From Flavobacterium psychrophilum (lineage in GTDB: Bacteria > Bacteroidota > Bacteroidia > Flavobacteriales > Flavobacteriaceae), in assembly GCA_945905915.1 (NCBI GenBank), contig CAMDQL010000028.1, positions 1 to 19,519 of the forward strand: DNA of 19,519 nucleotides. The letters run 5' to 3'. The notes beneath the pieces were generated by a model, which had not been told where the DNA came from, did no database searches, and saw only the letters and a program-made list of their open reading frames with translations. Below, one piece after another: positions 1 to 6,430 of the stretch; the first letter of the stretch is position 1; each line of letters opens with the position of its first letter. The translations under genes and the position numbers were made by a program.

Positions 1-1809
1 ACTTCGACATCCGCTTTGATCAACAGTGTATAAATTAATTGAATAAATACCAGGATTTGGGTAGGAATGAGTTACGTTTTGTCCAACTGCGGTTGTATTA
101 TCTCCAAAATTCCAATTATACGTGGCGCCAGTTCCGCTGGTTCCAAAAGTTGCTAATCCATTAAGTGAAATCACTTGATCTTGACAAACCTTTATAACGG
201 TATCTGCTGCAGGAGCAGGAGTTGAACTTGCAATTGAAGAAGTTATGGCTTGACATGGTGGCCCACACACAATTGAAGCATCCCAACCTGCAGCATTGAT
301 CGAAGAATTAGAGGTAAATACAAAAATCAAACATCCATTACCAGTGGGATTACTTGCCGTGTATGAAGGGATAATATTAGTTCCTGAATATGTTCCTACT
401 AATAGTGCTGTGGCTAAATTATCTCCATCATAAATTGAAAATGTATCATTGGCAACATCAAAAGAATTGAAAAATACCGTCACAGATTGTCCTACATTTG
501 GACATATTTTTGTATAACCCCTTGTGGAAGGTAAATTATTAGGATAATTACCTGTTGGCCCTCCAAGATCATAAAAATGATCCCCTGCACAATAATTAGG
601 CGGTGGGGCACATGTTACATTTGAAGTCCATCCAGATCTAACTCCAAAACCATCACTTTTAAAAACAAATGTTAAACAACCACTTGCATGAGTTGATGTA
701 AAAGGTCCTGGAATTGTTGTTCCCCAATACCCTCCAGCAACCCCTCCGGGCACATTACCTGGGCCATTACCACTTGATATTAATGGAGAATTAGTGTCGG
801 GCCCATCATATACATAAAGCGCATCCCAGTTAGTTTCTGTATTAAAAGATGTGAAAGTCACAGTTACAAGTTGACCTGGTGTAGTTGGACAAATAACAAC
901 CGGTGAGGCAAAATTATTATAGCTGTTAGTATAATCTCCAGTTGCTCCTCCAGGGTCAACAAAATTTCCACCACATTGAGGGGGTAAAGCTGTAGTTGTA
1001 AAACTTCTAACAATAGACCATGGACTAGGATTGTCTACATCGCACATCGTTCTAACATAAAAATCATAACTTGTTAATGCAGACAGACCCGTTAAATTTC
1101 TTGGATTTGTAGTTACTTGGATTATCGTACCTTGTGACGGAGTTGCTCCAGGAGTAAATCCTGTTGGGCCATATTCTATTTCCCAAGGACCCGCAGGATT
1201 AGGACTATTCCAAGATAACATTGCTGAAGTCGCTAAAGGTGTTGCCGCTAAAGCAGTTGGCGTAAGACATCGAGAATCTACTTTAACATCATCTATTAAC
1301 CATCGATCACCATTGTCATTTTCCATTACAAATGCTATAAAAACATTTTGTCCAATGTATGCTGTTAATGGCACAAATTTTTGTTGCCATAAAGTAGGAT
1401 CAAAATCGGTTTCTGTCCAAGTTTGAACTGTTGTGTATGCGGCAGGATTATTTTGATTTGTAGCTGGAATTGCCGGAGCAACTCTTATACTATAGGTACT
1501 TCCAAAATTTGCTATTTGTGTTTTTCGAGCATAGAAACGAACTTGTCCATTTGCAGGAACAGTAACAGAAGGTGAAGCCAGCCAATCTATTGAAGTGGTT
1601 CCATCAGTTACATTTTGACCATTTATCCTTGCACAAGCTACACCTGTTCTAAAAAAATTTGTTGTTCGAATCCACTGATTGGTTCCTATTCCATTATCAA
1701 AAGCAGCCCATCCAGTAGGCGGAAATGTAGTACTTTCAAAACCTTCTGGAAATTGTGCATAACCTAGTATGGTAAAGAATGTCATGAAAAAAAGTAATAG
1801 TTTTTTCAT
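1..1809 (-). CDS. Secreted multidomain adhesin (choice-of-anchor J, FN3, CUB-like, PKD), N-terminal part
   Basis: I translated this by eye from the ATG at 1809. The frame is open for 603 codons and runs off the left edge, so the C-terminus is missing. Residues 1-18 (MKKLLLFFMTFFTILGYA) are a signal peptide. About 20-180 look like a choice-of-anchor J/cleaved-adhesin domain (FPPTGW near the start, DRWLIDDVKV near the end). About 180-275 look like fibronectin type III (TALAATPLATSAMLSW). Two similar CUB-like domains follow at about 277-400 and 403-515, each with a YDG motif and a GCL.FVF strand. A PKD domain starts near 520 (NWNFGDN, THSYPNPGIYSINLY). Proteins of this build in Flavobacteriia usually end in a T9SS sorting domain, which cannot be seen here. 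Likely role: cell-surface or secreted adhesion; the ligand is unknown. Domain assignment is from motif memory, not a search. Confidence 0.85.
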   Translation of the reverse strand, partial: MKKLLLFFMTFFTILGYAQFPEGFESTTFPPTGWAAFDNGIGTNQWIRTTNFFRTGVACARINGQNVTDGTTSIDWLASPSVTVPANGQVRFYARKTQIANFGSTYSIRVAPAIPATNQNNPAAYTTVQTWTETDFDPTLWQQKFVPLTAYIGQNVFIAFVMENDNGDRWLIDDVKVDSRCLTPTALAATPLATSAMLSWNSPNPAGPWEIEYGPTGFTPGATPSQGTIIQVTTNPRNLTGLSALTSYDFYVRTMCDVDNPSPWSIVRSFTTTALPPQCGGNFVDPGGATGDYTNSYNNFASPVVICPTTPGQLVTVTFTSFNTETNWDALYVYDGPDTNSPLISSGNGPGNVPGGVAGGYWGTTIPGPFTSTHASGCLTFVFKSDGFGVRSGWTSNVTCAPPPNYCAGDHFYDLGGPTGNYPNNLPSTRGYTKICPNVGQSVTVFFNSFDVANDTFSIYDGDNLATALLVGTYSGTNIIPSYTASNPTGNGCLIFVFTSNSSINAAGWDASIVCGPPCQAITSSIASSTPAPAADTVIKVCQDQVISLNGLATFGTSGTGATYNWNFGDNTTAVGQNVTHSYPNPGIYSINLYTVDQSGCRS

Positions 1810-1843
1810 TATTTTAATGTAAATTTAAGGTTTGATTAATATT

Positions 1844-1851
1844 CAAAGTTA
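1844..1851 (-). promoter_or_regulatory. -7 promoter box for the adhesin gene
   Basis: On the minus strand this reads TAACTTTG, a full match to the Bacteroidota -7 consensus TAnnTTTG, about 35 nt upstream of the adhesin ATG. No clean TTTG -33 box is seen at the expected spacing; a GTTTT lies about 18 nt upstream. The call is inferred from sequence and position only. Confidence 0.45.
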
Positions 1852-1937
1852 ACAATTTATCTTATTTATAAAACATCTATCGACAAAATATATTAAATAT
1901 TCGATAAAGTGTTTATTTTAAGGTAATATATTTTGTG

Positions 1938-1945
1938 TATTTTTG
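1938..1945 (+). promoter_or_regulatory. -7 promoter box for lpxH
   Basis: TATTTTTG matches TAnnTTTG and lies 25 nt upstream of the TTG start of lpxH, which would give a short leader. The -33 region has no perfect TTTG. It sits in a very A/T-rich divergent region shared with the adhesin promoter. Confidence 0.45.
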
Positions 1946-1969
1946 TAAAAACTTACTAAAAAGATAATT

Positions 1970-2719
1970 TTGAGAGAAAATTCAAAAATATATTTTGCTT
2001 CCGACCAACATTTTGGTGCACCAACTTCAGAAATTAGTTTTCCTAGAGAACAAAAATTTGTAGCTTGGTTAGACGAGGTTAAAAAAGACGCTGATGCCAT
2101 TTTTTTACTAGGCGATTTATTTGATTTTTGGTTCGAATATAAAACCGTTGTTCCTAAAGGTTTTGTTCGTGTTTTAGGAAAATTAGCCGAAATAAGAGAT
2201 GCTGGGATTCCTATTTATTTCTTTGTAGGAAACCACGATTTATGGATGGGCGATTATTTTGAAAAAGAACTCAATATTCCTGTTTATCACGATAATAAGG
2301 AATTTACCTTTAACGGAAAAACCTTTTTAATAGGTCACGGTGACGGAAAAGGTCCTGGCGATAAGGGTTATAAACGCATGAAAAAACTATTTACCTATCC
2401 ATTTTCAAAATGGTTGTTTCGTTGGTTGCATCCTGATGTTGGTGTGAAATTAGCGCAATATTTATCGGATAAAAACAAACTTATTTCTGGCGCGGAAGAC
2501 GTGAAATTTTTAGGGGAAGAAAATGAATGGTTGGTTCAATATTGCAAACGTAAATTAGAAACAAAGCATTATGACTTTTTTGTTTTTGGACACCGCCATT
2601 TACCTATGGAAATTACTTTAAATGAACAGTCAAAATACATCAACTTAGGAGATTGGATTGGTTATTTTACCTATGGTGTTTTTGATGGCGAAACATTTGA
2701 ATTGAAAAAATACGAATAA
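1970..2719 (+). CDS. lpxH: UDP-2,3-diacylglucosamine diphosphatase (LpxH-type metallophosphoesterase)
   Basis: Calcineurin-like phosphoesterase of 249 aa. All metal-binding blocks are present: SDQH (D12, H14), GDLFD (D49, D52), GNHD (87-90), GHGD (122-125) and GHRH (207-210). LpxH enzymes hydrolyse UDP-2,3-diacylglucosamine to lipid X and UMP at the inner membrane in lipid A synthesis, and Bacteroidota members look like this. The start must be non-ATG. An in-frame TAA lies at 1946-1948, the next ATG is residue 93, and the first metal motif is at residue 12, so TTG at 1970 (or ATT at 1967) is used. The gene is monocistronic: the adhesin diverges upstream and the MFS gene converges downstream. 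The exact substrate is inferred from family resemblance; a related phosphoesterase is possible. Confidence 0.85.
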   Translation: MRENSKIYFASDQHFGAPTSEISFPREQKFVAWLDEVKKDADAIFLLGDLFDFWFEYKTVVPKGFVRVLGKLAEIRDAGIPIYFFVGNHDLWMGDYFEKELNIPVYHDNKEFTFNGKTFLIGHGDGKGPGDKGYKRMKKLFTYPFSKWLFRWLHPDVGVKLAQYLSDKNKLISGAEDVKFLGEENEWLVQYCKRKLETKHYDFFVFGHRHLPMEITLNEQSKYINLGDWIGYFTYGVFDGETFELKKYE

Positions 2720-2740
2720 AAAGTGCTATTGAAAACGAAT

Positions 2741-2850
2741 TTGCGTTAGGGATGGAAGCGGCATCCTCCGATAAACAAAAACAAAAATTTATTTGTAGTT
2801 TTTGCTAATCGGAGATATAGCGTACAGCCCGACCCTTGTGGTAACGCCCA
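2741..2850. ncRNA. Structured GC-rich intergenic element, resembles Flavo-1 RNA
   Basis: The 136-nt gap between convergent lpxH and the MFS gene holds a compact fold. GCGTTA (2743-2748) pairs with TAACGC (2842-2847), and GGG (2749-2751) can pair with CCC (2833-2835). An inner hairpin has CTCCGAT (2766-2772) pairing with ATCGGAG (2808-2814), then, after symmetrical 3-nt bulges, CAAAAAC (2776-2782) pairing with GTTTTTG (2798-2804). The outer parts are GC-rich in an AT-rich genome. From memory, the strings GCGTTAGGGAT, AGCGGCATCC and AGCCCGACCC recur between genes in Flavobacterium and fit the conserved Flavo-1 RNA motif, which has no known function. The element is nearly symmetrical, so the transcribed strand is not decided. 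There is no U-tract, so a simple terminator is less likely. The structure is seen directly; the family name is a recollection. Confidence 0.6.
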
Positions 2851-2855
2851 AAAAA

Positions 2856-4097
2856 TTACTTTTCTATTTGTAAATCTCTGAATTTTGGTGAAGCCACTGC
2901 GGTGGTTCCTGCTACGAATAACGTCATTATACCTCCAAAATCTACAGCGTTTACAACTCCAAATAATTTAGATGTTAGTCCGCTTTCAAATGCTCCTAAT
3001 TCATTGGAAGAACCCACAAAAATGGAATTTACGGATGAAACTCTTCCGCGCATGTCGTCAGGGGTATAAATTTGAAGAATTGTGGAACGAATAACTACTG
3101 AAAATCCATCGGTAACCCCACTTAAAAATAAAGCAATTACCGAAATCCAAAAGTTTTGGGATAATCCGAAAACGATAATACAAATTCCAAATCCGAAAAC
3201 GGCTAATAGTAATTTTTTACCCGTATTTTTTTCGATAGAAAACATCGTAGAAGCCAGCATAGTTAGTAATCCACCAATGGCTGGTGCGGCTCTTAAAATT
3301 CCGAAACCTTCTGAACCTACTTGTAAAATATCTTGTGCAAAAATAGGTAATAAAGCTACTGCCCCACCAAATAAAACCGCAAACATATCTAACGAAAGTG
3401 CGCTTAAAATAATTTTATTTTGAAATACAAATCTAATTCCGGCCTTTAAACTTTCTGAAATGGGTTCGCCAATTTTTTTATTTAAAATGGGTTTTTTACT
3501 AATTTGTAACAACATAAAAATTCCTAAAAAAATAGAAATTGTCACGAAAATCATAGAGTTGAAAACGCCAATTCCGCCAATTAAAAATCCAGCTAAAGCG
3601 GGCCCAATTACGGCAGAAACTTGCCAAGATGAACTGCTCCAAGTAGCCGCGTTTGTAAATTGTGTTTTTGGAACAATTAATCCTAACAAACTAAAAACAG
3701 ATGGAATGATAAATGCACGAATGATTCCACCTAAAAAAACCAATGCATAAATAGCATATAAAAATGGTTGTTTTCCAATGGTTATAGCGGTTTCAGGATA
3801 AACCAAATAACAAAATAAAATACTGATTGTTGCCGTTCCTGCAAAACATTTGAGCAACATATTTCTTTTTTCAGATTGGTCTACGATATGACCGGCAAAC
3901 AGCGCCATAACTATAGCTGGAATTACTTCCATAAGCCCAATTAATCCTAATGACCAAGGGTCTTTGGTAATTCGGTATACTTCCCATTCTATTAAGACAA
4001 ATTGCATGGACCAAGCCAACACAATGGCTAATCGCATAAGTATAAACCAACGAAATTCTGGGATTCGTAATGCTGAAAATGGATCTTTTTTTGTCAT
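2856..4097 (-). CDS. MFS transporter, EntS/MFS_3-like exporter
   Basis: Polytopic protein of 413 aa with about 12 hydrophobic segments, the normal size of a Major Facilitator Superfamily permease. The loop between TM2 and TM3 carries a degenerate motif A (GHIVDQSEKRN, residues 69-79), and the C-half has TPDDMRGRVSS, typical of the MFS_3 group that includes the enterobactin exporter EntS and macrolide-efflux-like proteins. It probably uses the proton gradient to export a small molecule; the substrate cannot be read from sequence. It follows recJ on the same strand after a 73-nt gap and may be cotranscribed with it. It ends facing lpxH, with the structured element at 2741-2850 between them. The start is the ATG at 4097, just after an A-rich leader. 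Confidence 0.85.
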   Translation of the reverse strand: MTKKDPFSALRIPEFRWFILMRLAIVLAWSMQFVLIEWEVYRITKDPWSLGLIGLMEVIPAIVMALFAGHIVDQSEKRNMLLKCFAGTATISILFCYLVYPETAITIGKQPFLYAIYALVFLGGIIRAFIIPSVFSLLGLIVPKTQFTNAATWSSSSWQVSAVIGPALAGFLIGGIGVFNSMIFVTISIFLGIFMLLQISKKPILNKKIGEPISESLKAGIRFVFQNKIILSALSLDMFAVLFGGAVALLPIFAQDILQVGSEGFGILRAAPAIGGLLTMLASTMFSIEKNTGKKLLLAVFGFGICIIVFGLSQNFWISVIALFLSGVTDGFSVVIRSTILQIYTPDDMRGRVSSVNSIFVGSSNELGAFESGLTSKLFGVVNAVDFGGIMTLFVAGTTAVASPKFRDLQIEK

Positions 4098-4170
4098 ATT
4101 TTTTTCCGCAAAGACGAGAAGATTCTCGCAAATGTCGCAAAGATTTTATTATTTAATATTTATTTTACAT
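4098..4170. repeat. Degenerate self-complementary tract between recJ and the MFS gene
   Basis: The gap contains CGAGAA (4115-4120) and TTCTCG (4123-4128), a 6-bp palindrome with a 2-nt loop. It is flanked by repeated CGCAAAG/TCGCAAA words at 4107-4113, 4127-4132 and 4135-4141. Such word-like tracts appear in several other gaps of this window with different vocabulary. It could form an intercistronic RNA hairpin. No poly-U tail follows, so termination is uncertain. Confidence 0.5.
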
Positions 4171-5865
4171 TTAATTGGTTCTTACATCACGCAATTGCAA
4201 TTGCAAACTAACCGTTCCGTTCCATTCGTTTTCTTCTAAAACATAAACGGCTTCAAACGGATTTCTGTTTTTTACAACATCTATTTTATCTCCAAGACCA
4301 AAACCAATCGCGTTGAAATTTGGCGAATTATTTTGTTTCACGAAGGCTTTTAAATGTTCCGCATCGTTACCCAATGTTTTCGCATAACCCGAATCGATTA
4401 TATTTTTCGACAAAAAAACAGGTGTCATATTTTCTGGACCGAAGGGTTCAAATTGTTTTAGAATGCGCATAAATTTTTCATCAAGATCCGAAAAATTCAT
4501 TTCTAAATCTACTGAGATTTCAGGAATTAATAAATCGGGATGAATGGTTTTTTTGACTTCGTTTTCAAACGCATTTTTGAAATTTTCGTAATTTTCTTCT
4601 TTCAACGTCATTCCTGCGGCATACATATGTCCTCCAAATTGCTCCAAATGTTCGGCACACGCTTCTAAGGCATTGTACACGTCAAAATCTTTTACCGAAC
4701 GTGCCGAGGCGGCTAATTTATCGCCACTTTTTGTAAAAACAATCGTTGGACGATAATACTTTTCAACCAATCGAGATGCGACAATTCCGATAACGCCTTT
4801 ATGCCAATTTTCTTGATATACAACCGTTGAAAATCGGTTTTGTTCGTTGTTTTCTTCGATTTGAAGTAACGCTTCTTTGGTAATTTGTTTGTCCAATTCT
4901 TTTCTGTCCGAATTGTGCTGCTCAATTTCAGAAGCAAATTGTTCCGCTTGTTCTAAATTGTATTCGGTTAAAAGTGCTACGGCTTCGTTTCCGTGTTTCA
5001 CTCTTCCGGCAGCATTAATTCTTGGTGCTACAATGAAAACGACATCAGTAATCGTCAATACTTTTTTCTTTACATTTTGAACTAAGGCTTTAATTCCTGG
5101 TCGCGGATTCGAATTAATCACTTCCAAACCAAATTTTGCTAATACCCTATTTTCACCCGTAATTGGAACAATATCAGCTGCAATGGCTGTGGCAACCAAA
5201 TCTAAATAAGGAAGTAAATCTTCAATAGTTTGATTTCTGTTTTCGGCTAACGCTTGAATCAATTTAAACCCTACTCCACAACCACATAATTCGTCATACG
5301 GATAATTGCAATCAGTACGTTTTGGGTCTAAAACCGCAATGGCATCAGGTAAAAAATCGCCAGGTCGGTGATGGTCGCAAATGATGAAATCGATGTTTTT
5401 TGCTTTCGCATAATTCACGTGGTCGATCGACTTAATCCCACAATCGAGTGCGATTATTAAGGAAACATCGTTGTCTTCGGCATAATCAATTCCGAGATAT
5501 GAGATTCCGTAACCTTCGTTATATCGGTCTGGAATATACGTCGCCACATTAGTATAAAAACTACGCAAATAACTCGAAACTAAAGAAACAGCGGTTGTTC
5601 CATCTACATCATAATCGCCAAAAACTAGGATATTTTCGTTATTGGCAATGGCTTTTTCGATACGAGAAACGGCTTTGTCCATATCTTTCATTAGATACGG
5701 ATTGTGCAAATCTTCTAAAGTGGGACGGAAAAATGTTTTGGTTTGCTCGAAGGTTTCTATTCCTCTTTGAACTAATAAAGTAGCGATGATTTCATCGACT
5801 TGAAGGGCGTTTTGTAAGGCTTGTACTTTTTCTTTTTCTGGCTTTGATTTTAGATTCCAACGCAT
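4171..5865 (-). CDS. recJ: Single-stranded-DNA-specific exonuclease RecJ
   Basis: 564 aa, near the usual RecJ length. DHH-superfamily motifs appear in order: GDYDVDG (83-89), DCG (141-143), DHH (164-166), GCGVGFK (195-201), PRINAAGRV (281-289, the start of the linker/DHHA1 part), SARS (387-390) and GGH (411-413) in the DHHA1 domain. The C-terminal ~110 residues fit the OB-fold domain. RecJ is a 5'-3' ssDNA exonuclease, metal-dependent through the Asp/His clusters, working in RecF-pathway recombination, base excision and mismatch repair. The start is the ATG at 5865, about 57 nt downstream of a TATCTTTG box on the same strand, so recJ probably has its own promoter even though rsmI and the GIY-YIG gene lie upstream in the same direction. 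All key motifs are intact. Confidence 0.97.
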   Translation of the reverse strand: MRWNLKSKPEKEKVQALQNALQVDEIIATLLVQRGIETFEQTKTFFRPTLEDLHNPYLMKDMDKAVSRIEKAIANNENILVFGDYDVDGTTAVSLVSSYLRSFYTNVATYIPDRYNEGYGISYLGIDYAEDNDVSLIIALDCGIKSIDHVNYAKAKNIDFIICDHHRPGDFLPDAIAVLDPKRTDCNYPYDELCGCGVGFKLIQALAENRNQTIEDLLPYLDLVATAIAADIVPITGENRVLAKFGLEVINSNPRPGIKALVQNVKKKVLTITDVVFIVAPRINAAGRVKHGNEAVALLTEYNLEQAEQFASEIEQHNSDRKELDKQITKEALLQIEENNEQNRFSTVVYQENWHKGVIGIVASRLVEKYYRPTIVFTKSGDKLAASARSVKDFDVYNALEACAEHLEQFGGHMYAAGMTLKEENYENFKNAFENEVKKTIHPDLLIPEISVDLEMNFSDLDEKFMRILKQFEPFGPENMTPVFLSKNIIDSGYAKTLGNDAEHLKAFVKQNNSPNFNAIGFGLGDKIDVVKNRNPFEAVYVLEENEWNGTVSLQLQLRDVRTN

Positions 5866-5870
5866 AGTTT

Positions 5871-5905
5871 GTGATGAATTAAAAATTATGAATTACGATT
5901 TTTGG
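5871..5905. repeat. AATTAAAAATTATGAATTAC-type tract in the recJ leader
   Basis: The recJ 5' leader contains TGAATTAAAAATTATGAATTACGA, written here in pieces: TGAATTA, AAAATTA, TGAATTA, CGATTT. It is a near-tandem of a 10-11 nt word and largely self-complementary through AATT cores. It resembles the other intergenic word tracts in the window but uses a different word. Confidence 0.35.
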
Positions 5906-5921
5906 CTTATAGTATGTATAA

Positions 5922-5929
5922 CAAAGATA
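5922..5929 (-). promoter_or_regulatory. -7 promoter box for recJ
   Basis: On the minus strand this reads TATCTTTG, a full TAnnTTTG match, about 57 nt upstream of the recJ ATG. The left arm of the inverted repeat around the GIY-YIG gene starts 16 nt further upstream (5946), so the cassette abuts or replaces the -33 region of this promoter. No TTTG is seen at the usual -33 spacing. Confidence 0.5.
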
Positions 5930-5945
5930 TAAAAAAAATTCTTAG

Positions 5946-5977
5946 TTGTCATTTCGACGTAAGGAGAAATCACATAA
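5946..5977 (+). repeat. Left arm of 32-bp perfect inverted repeat flanking the GIY-YIG gene
   Basis: The arm begins TTGTC and ends CACATAA; its reverse complement occurs without mismatch at 6327-6358. It contains a 20-nt hairpin at 5951-5970: ATTTC pairs with GAAAT, then tandem G.A/A.G mismatches, a C-G pair and a GTAA (GNRA-type) loop. It starts 11 nt after the GIY-YIG stop codon. Weaker similarity between the two sides continues about 10 nt further out (AAATT..TTAG), with small gaps. From memory, close variants (CATTTCGAC...GGAGAAATC) are scattered repeats in many Bacteroidota genomes. Confidence 0.9.
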
Positions 5978-5988
5978 TTTTTTAAAAA

Positions 5989-6315
5989 TTATTTCTTAAA
6001 ATGATGATTTAAAAATTCGAAATCAGGATTCATACTTTTTATTAGATCCATCTTCTTTTCTCGTCTCCATTTTTTTATTTCTTTTTCTCTTGCAATTGCT
6101 TCTTCCACCCAAACGAATTTTTCATAATAAACCAAAAACTCTAAATTATACTTTGAAGCAAAAGTTTTATTACCTAATTCTAAATTTTCTATGTGTTGAC
6201 TTAATCGTTCTTTTAAATTATTGGTCATTCCAATATAATATGTGGAACGATATTTATTGGTAATTATGTAAACATAATAGGAATGAAAACCTGTTTGTGG
6301 ATTAAATTCATTCAT
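5989..6315 (-). CDS. GIY-YIG family endonuclease (URI domain), inside an inverted-repeat cassette
   Basis: Single-domain protein of 108 aa. The GIY half-motif is YYVYIITN (13-20) and the YIG half-motif is YYIGMTNNLKERLSQH (26-41), with the conserved Arg (R37) and His (H41). The helix EEAIAREKEIKKWRREKK (71-88) carries the likely catalytic Glu (E77) and a basic, possibly DNA-binding, tail. The domain cuts one DNA strand per active site with a metal ion; the target is unknown. The family is the small stand-alone COG2827/YhbQ-like group, often multicopy in Bacteroidota. The start is the ATG at 6315; 11 nt upstream of it and 11 nt after the stop lie the two arms of a perfect 32-bp inverted repeat, so gene and repeats form a 413-bp unit. 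It sits between rsmI and recJ on their strand. The nuclease fold is well supported; mobility is inference. Confidence 0.92.
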   Translation of the reverse strand: MNEFNPQTGFHSYYVYIITNKYRSTYYIGMTNNLKERLSQHIENLELGNKTFASKYNLEFLVYYEKFVWVEEAIAREKEIKKWRREKKMDLIKSMNPDFEFLNHHFKK

Positions 6316-6326
6316 GCTTTTTAACT

Positions 6327-6358
6327 TTATGTGATTTCTCCTTACGTCGAAATGACAA
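6327..6358 (-). repeat. Right arm of 32-bp perfect inverted repeat flanking the GIY-YIG gene
   Basis: Exact reverse complement of 5946-5977, beginning TTATGTGATTT and ending ATGACAA on the plus strand. The internal 20-nt hairpin is at 6334-6353. The arm ends 11 nt before the GIY-YIG ATG, so it lies in the 5' leader of that gene. A transcript covering the cassette could pair the two arms and enclose the whole coding region in a stem. Confidence 0.9.
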
Positions 6359-6430
6359 ACTAAATTTTAACTTATGATAAATTATCACTACTAAATAAAT
6401 AACTGCTAACTAAAAACTAATGACTGAACA
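6359..6430. repeat. Word-like tract between the GIY-YIG cassette and rsmI
   Basis: The segment after the right arm contains ACTGCTAACT, AAAAACTAAT and GACTGAACACT, near-repeats of an AACT(A/G)A word that ends directly at the rsmI stop codon (6431-6433). It is part of the general pattern of degenerate intergenic tracts. No clear hairpin with a U-tract is seen, so an rsmI terminator cannot be assigned here. Confidence 0.35.

Noticed and set aside
3082..3750. Plus-strand open frames of 96-113 codons opposite the MFS gene
   Set aside because: They are antisense to a clear transporter, have low-complexity Lys/Asn/Pro composition and no recognisable motif.
5942..6362. Cassette as a group I intron with a GIY-YIG homing enzyme
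   Set aside because: It lies between genes rather than inside one, only 11 nt separate gene and repeats on each side, and there is no room for an intron core.
5930..6370. Target-site duplication around the GIY-YIG cassette
   Set aside because: The flanks show continued weak inverted similarity (AAATT..TTAG), not a direct repeat, so no duplication can be claimed.
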